From assembly GCA_035507915.1 (NCBI GenBank), contig DATJNS010000325.1:1-17963 (forward strand): a stretch of DNA of 17,963 nucleotides, given 5' to 3'. The position numbers were made by a program, and so were the translations under genes. Positions 1-8,424 of the stretch are shown one piece after another (position 1 is the stretch's first letter; the number at the start of each line of letters is the position of its first letter). Origin of the DNA: JACQAI01 sp035507915. Its GTDB lineage: Bacteria; Pseudomonadota; Alphaproteobacteria; Elsterales; Elsteraceae. The notes beneath the pieces are model-generated. The model was not told the origin of the DNA. It did not search any database and saw only the letters and a program-made list of their open reading frames with translations.

Positions 1-1731
1 CGTTTCGCCGACAGCGTCTCGCTGATCACGGGCGCGCTGCCGGCGCAGTACGGCTACCGCACCGCCGGCATCATCGACATCCAGACCAAAACCGGCGACA
101 TCGGCAACGGCGGCGAGATGGGGATGTACGGCGGCAGCTACGGCACGCTCAACCCGAGCGGCGAGGTCTATGGTTCCGACGGCCCGGTCAGCTGGTACTT
201 CACCGGCAACTACCTGCAGAACGACATCGGCATCGAATCGCCGACCGGTTCGCCCAGTCCGATCCACGACGGATCGCTGCAGGGCCGGGGCTTCGGGTAT
301 CTCTCCTGGCTCATCAATCCGGACACCCGCCTCAGCTGGTTCGGCGGGAGTTCGTACGGCTTCTTCCACATTCCGGACAGTCCCGGCCAGGTCCCCAATT
401 TCACGGCGTTCGGCCAGAGCACGTTCGACTCGTCCACGCTCAACGAGAAGCAGCGCGAGATCAACGACTACTCCGCAGTGTCGCTGCAGCAGTCGCTCGA
501 CAAGCTGGACTACCAGCTGACCGCGTTCGGCCGCTACTCGAGCGTGCTGTTCAAGCCCGACATCCTGGGTGACCTGCTCTTCAACGGCGACGCGACGCGC
601 GTTTATCGCAACGTCGCCACCTACGGGCTGCAGGACGATAACTCCTACAAGCTGAACGACGCCCATACCTTGCGCCAGGGTTTCATCGTCAGCACCGAGT
701 ACGGCACCAGCAAGAACCAATCGTTCGTCTTCCCCGTCGACGCCAACGGCAACCAGATCGGCGACGTCCCCGAGATGATCGGCGACGACAGCTCGAAATG
801 GGGCTATCAGGCCGGCATCTACCTGCAGGACGAGTGGAAGGCGCTCGATCGCCTGACGCTCAATTTCGGTGCCCGGTTCGACTACTACACCGCCTACGTC
901 ACCGACAACCAGATCAGCCCGCGAATCAACGCGGTCTACAAGCTGACGGACCGCACGACCTTGCACGCCGGCTATGCCCGCGAGTTCACGCCGCCGCCGT
1001 TCGAGCTGATTGCGCCCGAGACCATCGGTAAGTTCGCCGGCACGTCGCTCGAGCCGGCGGTCACCCAGGACAGCAACGTCAAGGTCCAGAAGGACAACTA
1101 CTTCGACGTCGGCGCCACGCACAAGTTGATGCAAAACCTACAGGTCGGCATCGACGGCTACTACAAGGACGTCCAGGACCTGATCGACGAGGGCCAGTTC
1201 GGTCCGGCGCTGATCTTCACGCCGTTCAACTACAAGTATGGCAAGATCTACGGCGTCGAGCTGACCAGCAATTACAAGTACCAGGATTTCACGCTCTACG
1301 GCAATTTTGCCTATAACGTCTCTTTGGGCAAAGACATCGAGTCGGCGCAGTTCAATTTCGGTCCCGACGAGCTCGCCTATATCGCGAGCAACTTTGTCCA
1401 CCTGGACCACGACCAGACCTACACGGGATCGGTCGGCGCGTCCTACCACATCCCGGACACCGACACGCTGCTCACCACCGACACGATCGTCGGCAGCGGG
1501 CTGCGGCGCGGCTTCGCCAATACCGAGAGCCAGGCGGCCTATGCCGCGACCAATGTCGGCATCGCCCAGAAATTCTCGACCGGCGAGTTCGGCAACATGA
1601 CCGCGCGGTTCGATGTGCTCAACATCCTGGACCAGAAATACGAGCTGCGCGATGGCACGGGTATCGGGGTCGGCGCGCCACAGTTCGGCGAGCGGCGCGC
1701 GTTCTTCGCCGGGCTGAGCAAGCAGTTCTGA
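1..1731 (+). CDS. TonB-dependent outer-membrane receptor, 5'-truncated by the window edge
   Basis: The reading frame is open from base 1, and 576 residues are visible. The start codon, signal peptide, TonB box and most of the plug lie outside the window. The first residues, including ALPAQYGYRTAGIIDIQTK, look like the end of a plug domain. The rest shows alternating aromatic and polar strands typical of a 22-strand beta-barrel, with barrel motifs such as LNFGARFDYY, FTPPPFE and a late FDVLNILDQKYELRDG. The protein ends in ...GLSKQF; a terminal Phe is the usual outer-membrane insertion signal. Receptors of this family import a ligand across the outer membrane using energy from TonB-ExbB-ExbD, and those three genes follow directly. 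The ligand cannot be read from the sequence. Siderophores, cobalamin or organic oligomers are all possible. Confidence 0.93.
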   Translation, partial: RFADSVSLITGALPAQYGYRTAGIIDIQTKTGDIGNGGEMGMYGGSYGTLNPSGEVYGSDGPVSWYFTGNYLQNDIGIESPTGSPSPIHDGSLQGRGFGYLSWLINPDTRLSWFGGSSYGFFHIPDSPGQVPNFTAFGQSTFDSSTLNEKQREINDYSAVSLQQSLDKLDYQLTAFGRYSSVLFKPDILGDLLFNGDATRVYRNVATYGLQDDNSYKLNDAHTLRQGFIVSTEYGTSKNQSFVFPVDANGNQIGDVPEMIGDDSSKWGYQAGIYLQDEWKALDRLTLNFGARFDYYTAYVTDNQISPRINAVYKLTDRTTLHAGYAREFTPPPFELIAPETIGKFAGTSLEPAVTQDSNVKVQKDNYFDVGATHKLMQNLQVGIDGYYKDVQDLIDEGQFGPALIFTPFNYKYGKIYGVELTSNYKYQDFTLYGNFAYNVSLGKDIESAQFNFGPDELAYIASNFVHLDHDQTYTGSVGASYHIPDTDTLLTTDTIVGSGLRRGFANTESQAAYAATNVGIAQKFSTGEFGNMTARFDVLNILDQKYELRDGTGIGVGAPQFGERRAFFAGLSKQF

Positions 1732-1810
1732 GCCGAGACCCGCGAGGGGCGGCAATCTGCGCGATTTGCCATCCCGAGCGGCCTTGACCATAAAGGGCGC
1801 GCCGCGGGCG

Positions 1811-1829
1811 GTCCGCGGAACCCGCGGAC
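1811..1829. other. Perfect 8-bp hairpin upstream of exbB
   Basis: GTCCGCGG (1811-1818) is the exact reverse complement of CCGCGGAC (1822-1829), leaving a 3-base loop. It lies in the 113-base gap between receptor and exbB, ending 6 bases before the GGAGG ribosome binding site at 1836-1840. No T-run follows, so it is not a standard intrinsic terminator. It could be an attenuating or mRNA-stabilising hairpin that sets receptor versus exbB expression. The rest of the gap (1732-1844) shows no clear promoter. Confidence 0.4.
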
Positions 1830-1844
1830 GAAGCCGGAGGTGCC

Positions 1845-2495
1845 GTGATCGACGCCATCAACGAAACGCTCGCGGCGCTGGCGGCCGGCGGCGTCATGAT
1901 CTATCCGCTGGCGCTGCTCGCGCTGCTCGCCACCGTCATCGTGCTCGACAAGGCGATCGTCTACGCCGGCCGAACGCGCCTGCCCAAGGCGTTGATCGCC
2001 ACGATCGAGACCTACGGTTTCGCGTGGACCGACCTCGAGGGCCGGCTCGCCGCCGTCGGCGCCAAGAACTATGCCCGACGCTTCATCGAGGTGATCGCCG
2101 CGCATCGGGCGCAGCCGGCCTGGTGGGTCGAGTCGCGCGCGACCGACGAGGCGACCTTGATTGAGCAGTCGCTCGGTCGCTGGCTGTGGGTGCTCGAGAC
2201 CATCGTCACCGCTGCGCCGCTGCTCGGCCTGCTCGGCACCATCGTGGGCATGATCCGCGCCTTCAGCCTGTTCGGTCAGCAAGGCCTGGTCGATCCCGCC
2301 GGCGTCACGGGCGGCGTCGCCGAGGCGCTGATCGCGACCGCCGTCGGCCTGTTCGTCGCGCTGATCGCGTTGTTCGCGTTCAATTTCTTCTCGCGCCGAC
2401 AAGCGCAGTTCATGGACGAGCTCGAGCGGCTCGGCACGCGGCTGGTCGACCACATCCGTCTCGATCAGGAAGGGGCGCCCCATGAAGCTGCGTAA
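1845..2495 (+). CDS. exbB: ExbB/TolQ/MotA-family proton channel subunit
   Basis: This 216-residue inner-membrane protein is the pore subunit that couples proton flow to TonB. The GTG start at 1845 is supported by GGAGG at 1836-1840. A first membrane segment spans about residues 14-36 (GGVMIYPLALLALLATVIVL). The conserved ExbB/TolQ second and third segments follow the cytoplasmic part, with the family signature PLLGLLGTIVGMIRAF near residues 124-139 and GGVAEALIATAVGLFVALIALFAFNFF after it. Length matches the compact ExbB group. It overlaps exbD by 14 bases, so the two are translationally coupled. TolQ is a formal alternative, but the adjacent receptor and tonB favour ExbB. Confidence 0.93.
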   Translation: MIDAINETLAALAAGGVMIYPLALLALLATVIVLDKAIVYAGRTRLPKALIATIETYGFAWTDLEGRLAAVGAKNYARRFIEVIAAHRAQPAWWVESRATDEATLIEQSLGRWLWVLETIVTAAPLLGLLGTIVGMIRAFSLFGQQGLVDPAGVTGGVAEALIATAVGLFVALIALFAFNFFSRRQAQFMDELERLGTRLVDHIRLDQEGAPHEAA

Positions 2496-2883
2496 GTCGC
2501 GCGCGTTCCGCCGCGGACGGATCGAGATCATCCCGATGATCGACGTGATGTTCTTCCTGCTGGCGACCTTCATGCTGGCGTCGCTCACCTTGCAGAATTT
2601 GCACGCCTTGCCAGTCGACCTGCCGCAGGGGCGCGCGCGCCAGCTCGAGGCGCCGAAGCGCATCACCCTGTCGGTGCATCAAGACGGCGGACTGTTCCTC
2701 GACGAGGCGCCGGTCGCGCTCGACGATCTGACGAGTGCCCTCAAGCCGCTGCTGAGCGGCCCCGATACCGCCATCGTGGTGGCCGCCGACAAGAGCGCGC
2801 CCAACGGCGTGGTCGTGCAAGCGATGCTGCGCGCGCGCGACGCCGGCGCCGAGCACTTCCTGTTCGCGATCCGCCGCGAGTAG
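2482..2883 (+). CDS. exbD: ExbD/TolR-family energy-transducing protein
   Basis: This 133-residue single-pass inner-membrane protein partners ExbB in the proton channel. A basic N-terminus is followed by the family signature IEIIPMIDVMFFLLATFML. Asp21 in that segment corresponds to the essential membrane aspartate of ExbD. The remainder is a small periplasmic domain that includes ITLSVHQDGGLFLDEAPV and a C-terminal helix/strand pattern usual for ExbD. The start ATG at 2482 lies inside the 3' end of exbB and has a purine-rich AGGAAGGGG just upstream. The stop is 4 bases before the tonB start. Confidence 0.93.
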   Translation: MKLRKSRAFRRGRIEIIPMIDVMFFLLATFMLASLTLQNLHALPVDLPQGRARQLEAPKRITLSVHQDGGLFLDEAPVALDDLTSALKPLLSGPDTAIVVAADKSAPNGVVVQAMLRARDAGAEHFLFAIRRE

Positions 2884-2887
2884 GGGC

Positions 2888-3568
2888 ATGCTCGCCACGC
2901 GCTGGGAGGACGACGCCTGGCGACGCCTGCCGTGGGTGCTGCCCGTCGCGGCGCTGCTCGCGGCGCTGTCGCTGGGCGCGTTCCTGCATCTCCTGACCGC
3001 GATGCCGGAGCGGCCACCGCCGCCGCCGCCGATCGACGCGCAGGTGATCGAGCTGCCGGCGCCGACGCCTCCGGCACCGCCCCAGGTCGCGCCGCCGCCG
3101 CAGCCGGCGCCGCCCCCGCCGCCGAAAGCGGAGCCGCCGCACAAGCCCGAGCCCAAGCCCGAGCCGCGGCCGGCACCGAGGCCCAAGCCCGCGCCGCCCC
3201 GTCCGGCGCCCGCGCCGACACAGCCGGCGCCGACACCGCCGCCGCAGGCGGCCGCCCCGTCGCCACGGATCGCGACGCCGGCCCCGGCACCGGCGATTGG
3301 CCAGATGAGCGCGCGCGCAATCTATCAGCCGTTGCCGCAGATCCCCGAGGCGCTGCGCCACCGCAACATCGAGGTCGTCGCGGTCGCGCTGTTCCATGTC
3401 GCCGCGGACGGCAGCGCCACGGTCGAGCTCGTGCAAGCGACGTTCGAGCCGACCCTCAACCGCGCGCTGCTCGACACGCTCAAGACCTGGCGCTTCTTCC
3501 CGGCGCTCGAGCAGGGGCATCCGGTCGCCTCGACGATCGAGATCCGCATCCCGATCTCGGTGCGCTGA
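2888..3568 (+). CDS. tonB: TonB-family energy transducer
   Basis: This 226-residue protein spans the periplasm and passes proton-motive energy to the outer-membrane receptor. It has a short cytoplasmic N-terminus, one membrane segment at about residues 15-37, and a very proline-rich linker at about 43-140 with Ala/Pro and Lys-Pro/Glu-Pro repeats. A TonB C-terminal domain occupies about 145-226, with IYQPLPQIPEALR, the strand VVAVALFHVAADGSATVELV, and LKTWRFFPALEQG. Overall length and architecture match the family. The gene starts 4 bases after exbD stops and closes the receptor-exbB-exbD-tonB set. The linker is more compositionally biased than the rest of the window, which is normal for TonB. 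Confidence 0.93.
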   Translation: MLATRWEDDAWRRLPWVLPVAALLAALSLGAFLHLLTAMPERPPPPPPIDAQVIELPAPTPPAPPQVAPPPQPAPPPPPKAEPPHKPEPKPEPRPAPRPKPAPPRPAPAPTQPAPTPPPQAAAPSPRIATPAPAPAIGQMSARAIYQPLPQIPEALRHRNIEVVAVALFHVAADGSATVELVQATFEPTLNRALLDTLKTWRFFPALEQGHPVASTIEIRIPISVR

Positions 3569-3649
3569 CATGGCCGAGCGGCGTCCGAAACTGGCCACCA
3601 ACGCCGCAAGATGCTACGCCTGACGGCGTCGGTCCGGGGAGGAAGCGAC

Positions 3650-5341
3650 ATGACGTCCGATCGGGCAGCCTTCATCGCGGCGCGCGACTTCCTGCTGCGC
3701 CATCGCGCGGACTACGCGACCGCCTATCGCGACTTCCGCTGGCCGGTGCTCGACCGGTTCAACTGGGCGCTCGACCATTTCGACGTGATCGCGCGCGACA
3801 ACCAGCGCCCGGCGCTGTGGCTGGTCGACGACGGCGGCGGCGAGACCAAGCTCAGCTTCGCGGCGCTCAGCGTCCGCAGCAACCAGGTCGCCAACTACCT
3901 GCGCGGCCTCGGCGTGCGCCGCGGCGACCGCATCCTCCTGATGCTCGGCAACGTGGCGCCGCTGTGGGAATGCATGCTGGCAGCGATGAAGCTGGGCGCG
4001 GTCGTCGTGCCCGCCACCACGCTCCTGACCTCGAACGATCTCGCCGACCGGTTCGCGCGCGGCCGCGTGCGTCACGTCGTGACCAGCGCCGAGAATGCCC
4101 AGAAATTCGCCGACCGGCCCGGCGACTACACGCGCATCGCGGTCGGCGCCGGTGCGCCGTCCGGCTGGCAGCCCTACGCGGCGAGCGAGACGGCATCCGC
4201 CGATTTCGTCCCCGACGGCGAGACGCTCGCGAGCGATCCGCTGCTGCTCTACTTCACCTCGGGCACGACGGCGATCCCGAAGCTCGTGCTGCACAGCCAC
4301 CAGAGCTACCCGGTCGGCCACCTGTCGACCATGTACTGGCTCGGCCTGACGCCGGGCGACATCCATCTCAACATCTCCTCGCCCGGTTGGGCCAAGCACG
4401 CCTGGAGCTGCTTCTTTGCGCCGTGGAACGCCGAGGCGACCGTCTTCATGGTCAACCAGCCGCGCTTCAACGCGCGCAGCCTGCTCGACATCATCGCGCG
4501 CGCCGGCGTGACGACCTTCTGCGCGCCGCCGACGGTGTGGCGGATGCTGATCCAGGAGGACCTCGCGGCCTGGAAGATGCAGTTCAAGGAGCTCGTCGGC
4601 GCGGGCGAGCCGCTCAACCCCGAGGTCATCGAGCGTGTGCGCGCCGCCTGGGGCCTGACCATCCGCGACGGCTATGGCCAGACCGAGACGACCGCGCAGG
4701 TCGGCAACTCGCCGGGCCAGACCGTCAAGCCGGGCTCGATGGGCCGCCCGCTGCCGGGCTACCGGGTCGCGCTGCTCGACCTCGACGGCAAGCCGCAGAC
4801 CGAGGCGGAGCTGTGTCTCGCGCTCGACCCGCGGCCGCTCGGGCTGATGCAGGGCTACCAGGGCGACGACGGCAGCATCCGGCCGATCGAGGGCCGCGCC
4901 TACCGCACCGGCGACGTCGCGAGCGTCGACGACGACGGCTACCTCACCTACGTCGGCCGGGCCGACGACGTCTTCAAGGCGTCCGACTATCGCATCAGCC
5001 CGTTCGAGCTCGAGAGCGCGCTGATCGAGCATCCGGCGGTCGCCGAGGCCGCGGTCGTGCCGTCGCCCGACCCGATGCGCCTCGCGGTGCCCAAGGCCTT
5101 CATCGCGCTCGCTCCCGGCCACGCGCCCGACCGCGACACCGCGCTCGCGATCTTCCGGCATTGCCGCGCCACGCTCGCGCCGTTCAAGCGCGTGCGGCGC
5201 CTCGAGTTCGCCGAGCTGCCGAAGACCATCTCGGGCAAGATCCGCCGCGTCGATCTGCGCCGCGGCGAGGTGACTCAGCGCCAGGGCGAGACGCGCGGCG
5301 CGCTCGAATTCTGGGAAGAGGATTTCTCCGAGCTGCGCTGA
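3650..5341 (+). CDS. AMP-forming acyl-CoA synthetase, medium-chain/benzoate-CoA ligase-like
   Basis: This 563-residue ANL-superfamily ligase would activate a carboxylic acid with ATP to an acyl-AMP and transfer it to CoA. The start chosen is ATG 3650, which has GGGGAGGA at 3637-3644; an in-frame ATG at 3611 lacks such a site. The P-loop is YFTSGTTAIPK (from about residue 201). The A5-type motif is DGYGQTETT, and the hinge region reads YRTGDVASVDDDGYLTYVGRADD. The adenylation lysine is in PKTISGKIRR (about Lys530). SSPGWAKHAWSCFFAPWNAEA resembles medium-chain acyl-CoA and benzoate-CoA ligases. The substrate is not determinable here. The gene stands 81 bases after tonB, possibly in the same transcript, and converges on the M20 peptidase. 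Confidence 0.92.
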   Translation: MTSDRAAFIAARDFLLRHRADYATAYRDFRWPVLDRFNWALDHFDVIARDNQRPALWLVDDGGGETKLSFAALSVRSNQVANYLRGLGVRRGDRILLMLGNVAPLWECMLAAMKLGAVVVPATTLLTSNDLADRFARGRVRHVVTSAENAQKFADRPGDYTRIAVGAGAPSGWQPYAASETASADFVPDGETLASDPLLLYFTSGTTAIPKLVLHSHQSYPVGHLSTMYWLGLTPGDIHLNISSPGWAKHAWSCFFAPWNAEATVFMVNQPRFNARSLLDIIARAGVTTFCAPPTVWRMLIQEDLAAWKMQFKELVGAGEPLNPEVIERVRAAWGLTIRDGYGQTETTAQVGNSPGQTVKPGSMGRPLPGYRVALLDLDGKPQTEAELCLALDPRPLGLMQGYQGDDGSIRPIEGRAYRTGDVASVDDDGYLTYVGRADDVFKASDYRISPFELESALIEHPAVAEAAVVPSPDPMRLAVPKAFIALAPGHAPDRDTALAIFRHCRATLAPFKRVRRLEFAELPKTISGKIRRVDLRRGEVTQRQGETRGALEFWEEDFSELR

Positions 5342-5392
5342 CGCGCCCCGGCGGGATCGGGTCGACGCTCGCGGGGCTTCGCGCCTGCCGCG

Positions 5393-6781
5393 TCAGAGCG
5401 CCGGCGGCGCCTCGCCCATGTCCCAGAACACCCCGGTCATCATCGCCAGGCCTTCGCGCAGCAGCGGCGCCAGCACGTGCTCGTTGGGCGCGTGCTGCGA
5501 GCAGCTGGCGTAGGAGTGCGGCACCCAGATGGTCGGCAGCCCCAGGATGTCGCTGAACACGTCGTTGGGCAGCGAGCCGCCGAGATTGGGCAGCATCGCG
5601 GGCTTCTTGCCGGTCGTGCGCTCGAGCGATCGGGCCGCCCACTGCGCCGCCGGATGCGTCGGGTCGAGCCGGGTCGCCTTGAACATGGTGAGCCGCGTGG
5701 GCTCGACCGAGACGCGCTCGAAGCCGTGCGCATCGAGGTGGCGGCGCAACGCCGGCAGGAACGTCGCAGGGTCGCGGTCGATCGTGTAGCGGATCTGGCA
5801 ATGCGCGCGCGCCCACGGCGGCACGGCATTGACCGGGTTCTCGGGGTTGCCGGTGCGGAAGGCGAGGATCTCGAAGGTGTTCCAGCCGAACACCTTCTCC
5901 GCCGCGCTCAGGCCGGGCTCGCCCCACCAGGGATCGATCTCGGGGCCCTCGAGGAGCTGCGGCACCTCGATGTCGGCGAGCGCCGCGCGCACCGAGTTGG
6001 GGATGTGCTCGGGCACCAGCTCGCGCACCAGCACCTTGCCGTTGCGGTCGACGATGCTGGCCAGCGCGTGCGCCAGGATCACGCCGGGATTGGCCAGGAG
6101 CCCGCCCCAGTTGCCGGAGTGGTGGCCGCCCTCGCGCAGCTCGACCGCGAGCTCGAAATTGAGCGCGCCGCGCGTGCCCATGAAGATGGTCGGACGCTCG
6201 GGCGCGAGCCGCGGCCCGTCCGAGCCGATCAGGATGTCGGACTCGAGCAGCACCTTCTCCGCTTGGCAGAACTCGGCCAGGCCCGGCGAGCCGATCTCCT
6301 CGCTGGTCTCGACCAGGAACGTCGAATTGAAGCCGAGCCGGCCGCGCTCCTCGATCACGGTGCGGAGCGCCGCGATGTTGATCGAATGCTGCCCCTTGTT
6401 GTCGGCGGTGCCGCGGCCGTAATAGCGCTCGCCCTCCTGGGTCAGCGTCCACGGGTCGAGCCCTTGGCGCCACTGCGGCTCGAGGCCGCGAATGACGTCG
6501 CCGTGGCCGTAGGTCAGCACGGTCGGCAGGCTGGCGTCCTCGATCCGGCGGCCGACCAGGAACGGGCCGCCGCCCTCGATCGGGTTGTCGAACAGCTGGG
6601 TCTCGTAGCCCATCGCCTGGAGCGTCGGGCCGATTTCCTCGGCCAGATAGGTCGTCAAATGCGGCCGACTTTCCTTGACCTGGCTCTCGGTGTGGTAGGC
6701 GACGCGCCGCGCGAGGTCGCGAATGAAGCTACCGTCGTCGAAGCTCCGCACCGCCCGTTCGATCGCCGTGTCGCGCGACAT
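5393..6781 (-). CDS. M20-family zinc metallopeptidase/dipeptidase
   Basis: This 462-residue cytosolic hydrolase of the M20/ArgE/DapE/carnosinase group would cleave a dipeptide or N-acyl amino acid with two metal ions. Visible metal and catalytic motifs are TYGHGDVI (His93, Asp95), YGRGTADNKGQ (bridging Asp, about 127), ETSEEIGSPG (catalytic Glu pair, about 161-162), LIGSDGPRL, and a late His in PHSYASCSQHAPNEH. A dimerisation insert begins with FMGTRGALNFELAVE, as in the dipeptidase subgroup. The ATG at 6779-6781 is preceded on the minus strand by GGAGGGG (6785-6791). It is convergent with the acyl-CoA ligase and divergent from the aminomutase gene. The exact substrate is unknown. Confidence 0.93.
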   Translation of the reverse strand: MSRDTAIERAVRSFDDGSFIRDLARRVAYHTESQVKESRPHLTTYLAEEIGPTLQAMGYETQLFDNPIEGGGPFLVGRRIEDASLPTVLTYGHGDVIRGLEPQWRQGLDPWTLTQEGERYYGRGTADNKGQHSINIAALRTVIEERGRLGFNSTFLVETSEEIGSPGLAEFCQAEKVLLESDILIGSDGPRLAPERPTIFMGTRGALNFELAVELREGGHHSGNWGGLLANPGVILAHALASIVDRNGKVLVRELVPEHIPNSVRAALADIEVPQLLEGPEIDPWWGEPGLSAAEKVFGWNTFEILAFRTGNPENPVNAVPPWARAHCQIRYTIDRDPATFLPALRRHLDAHGFERVSVEPTRLTMFKATRLDPTHPAAQWAARSLERTTGKKPAMLPNLGGSLPNDVFSDILGLPTIWVPHSYASCSQHAPNEHVLAPLLREGLAMMTGVFWDMGEAPPAL

Positions 6782-6885
6782 CCGCCCCTCCGGTCACCTG
6801 GCGCGCAACCGTACGGCCGACCAATTTGTGTTTGCAAGCCGGCCCCGACACGGCAGCCTGCGGCCGTAACGCGGAGACCAGGACC

Positions 6886-7950
6886 ATGACGACGACCAGA
6901 CGCAAGACGGCGCGCTCGGCCGCGGATCTGGCGGAATCCGGCGTGATCGACCGCGCGCGGATCGCCGAGATCGACGCGGTGGCCGCGCGCTTCGCCGTCG
7001 CGGTGACGGAAGACCTGCTCGAGCTGATCGACGCCGCCGATCCGGCCGATCCGATCGCGCGGCAGTTCGTGCCGTCCGCCGCCGAGCTCGGGCAGACCGC
7101 GGTCGAGCGGCCGGACCCGATCGGCGACCGCGCGCACAGCCCGGTCGACGGCATCGTGCATCGCTACCCGGATCGCGTGCTCCTCAAGCTGACGCAGCTC
7201 TGTCCGGTCTACTGCCGGTTCTGCTTCCGTCGCGAGATGGTGGGCCCCGAGCAGCCCGGACTCGACGATGCCGCGCTCGCGCGCGCCCTCGACTATATCC
7301 GGGCCCACGAGGCGATCTGGGAGGTCATTCTGACCGGCGGCGATCCCCTGATCCTGTCGGATCGCCGGCTGGGCGCCGTGATCGGCGCGCTCAACGCGAT
7401 CCCGCACGTCGCGGTGATCCGCATCCACACGCGGATGCCGGTCGCCGATCCCGCGCGCGTCACCCCCGCGCTGGTCGCCGCGCTCGGCGGCCGCGCGCCG
7501 GTCTACGTGCTGCTCCACTGCAATCATCCGCGCGAGCTGACCCCGGCGGCGCGCGCCGCCTGCGCGCGCTTCGTCGACGCCGGGATCCCGATGCTCGGCC
7601 AGACAGTGCTGCTGCGCGGCGTCAACGACGACGTCGAGACGATGAGCCGGCTGCTGCGCGCGCTGGTCGCCGCGCGCGTCAAGCCGCACTACCTGCACCA
7701 CGGCGACCTGGCGCCCGGCACGCGCGGGTTCCGCACCACGATCGACGCGGGGCAGCGCCTGATGCGCGCGCTGCGCGGCAACCTGTCCGGGCTGTGCCAG
7801 CCGACCTATGTGCTCGACATCCCGGGCGGCCACGGCAAGGTGCCGATCGGTCCCGGCTACCTGACCGCGCGCGACGGCCAGTACGTCGTCGACGACGGTC
7901 GCGGGCAGCCGCATCACTACGCCGACGACGTCGTGCCGTCCGCGCCCTGA
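6886..7950 (+). CDS. Lysine 2,3-aminomutase/EpmB-like radical SAM protein (KamA family)
   Basis: This 354-residue enzyme belongs to the radical SAM and PLP-dependent aminomutases that convert L-lysine to beta-lysine. The cluster-binding motif is CPVYCRFC (Cys106, Cys110, Cys113). The PLP lysine is in DIPGGHGK (Lys318). Asp274 (in HHGDLAPG) and Asp311 (in YVLDIPGG) are spaced exactly like the two substrate-amine-binding aspartates of clostridial lysine 2,3-aminomutase (293 and 330), which favours a lysine-like substrate. The short length resembles EpmB, the elongation factor P modifier, more than the about 416-residue catabolic KamA, but no epmA or efp is in the window. ATG 6886 is preferred over an upstream in-frame TTG at 6826 because it leads into a normal N-terminus and has GGAG upstream. 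Confidence 0.9.
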   Translation: MTTTRRKTARSAADLAESGVIDRARIAEIDAVAARFAVAVTEDLLELIDAADPADPIARQFVPSAAELGQTAVERPDPIGDRAHSPVDGIVHRYPDRVLLKLTQLCPVYCRFCFRREMVGPEQPGLDDAALARALDYIRAHEAIWEVILTGGDPLILSDRRLGAVIGALNAIPHVAVIRIHTRMPVADPARVTPALVAALGGRAPVYVLLHCNHPRELTPAARAACARFVDAGIPMLGQTVLLRGVNDDVETMSRLLRALVAARVKPHYLHHGDLAPGTRGFRTTIDAGQRLMRALRGNLSGLCQPTYVLDIPGGHGKVPIGPGYLTARDGQYVVDDGRGQPHHYADDVVPSAP

Positions 7951-8025
7951 ACGGAGCCCGAGCCGACCGGAACTCCCGCGACGAGGGCCTCGTTGCCCCA
8001 CCAGCCACAGTCGCGGGGTGATCCG

Positions 8026-8319
8026 ATGGCCAGCAATCGCTTTCAGACGCGGTTTCAGCGCGCGATGGCCGACGTCAGCCAGGTCTTCGGGCGGCCGCGC
8101 CAGGTGCTCGACGACCGCGAGCTCAATGCCGCGCAGAAGCGCGAGCTCTTGAAACACTGGGAATACGACCTGCGCGCAATGCAGGTGGCGACCGAGGAGA
8201 ACATGCCCGGTCCCGAGACCGGCGTCAGCGAGACGCTGCGCGAGGTGCGTGCCTGTCTGCACACCTTGGGCGACGCCCACGCGCCCGAGCGCTCGGCGAG
8301 TCACAAGCAGGGCGGCTAG
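8026..8319 (+). CDS. Small hypothetical protein, 97 residues
   Basis: The ATG at 8026 is preceded by CGGGGTG (8013-8019). An in-frame TTG at 7993 would add 11 unconvincing residues. The protein is charged, soluble and predicted largely helical, with a core VLDDRELNAAQKRELLKHWE followed by YDLRAMQVATEENMPG. That core resembles small uncharacterised proteins I associate with alphaproteobacteria, but I know of no function for them. There is no signal peptide or membrane segment. It follows the aminomutase gene by 75 bases in the same direction and is followed by a terminator at 8392-8417, so the two may share a transcript. Confidence 0.75.
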   Translation: MASNRFQTRFQRAMADVSQVFGRPRQVLDDRELNAAQKRELLKHWEYDLRAMQVATEENMPGPETGVSETLREVRACLHTLGDAHAPERSASHKQGG

Positions 8320-8391
8320 GGGCAGGGCGGCTGGGGCTGGGGGCTTTTCCGGGCTTCGGTGCGGACTGGGGAAAACGTCGGCCTGGGAGAG

Positions 8392-8417
8392 AAAAACCCC
8401 GCCGGAGCGGGGTTTTT
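8392..8417. terminator. Bidirectional intrinsic terminator
   Basis: AAAAACCCCGC (8392-8402) and GCGGGGTTTTT (8407-8417) form a perfect 11-bp stem around a CGGA tetraloop. The T-run on one side and the A-run on the other make it functional in both directions. It lies 72 bases after the plus-strand gene ending at 8319 and only 7 bases beyond the stop of the minus-strand mini-gene (8425), so it can end both transcripts. Confidence 0.9.
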
Positions 8418-8424
8418 CGGTAGT

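Noticed and set aside
2997..3300. Tandem repeat in the CCG-rich stretch
   Set aside because: This is the codon-level result of the proline-rich linker of TonB rather than a separate DNA repeat.
3570..3623. Small frame starting MAERRPK between tonB and the acyl-CoA ligase
   Set aside because: Only 17 codons, no ribosome binding site, no similarity recognised.
3614..5161. Long minus-strand frame opposite the acyl-CoA ligase
   Set aside because: A shadow frame caused by high GC; its translation is low-complexity Arg/Ala/Gly/Val without domain motifs, while the plus strand has complete ANL motifs.
6826..6885. TTG start extending the aminomutase by 20 residues
   Set aside because: Rare start codon with no Shine-Dalgarno, and it reaches into the divergent promoter region.
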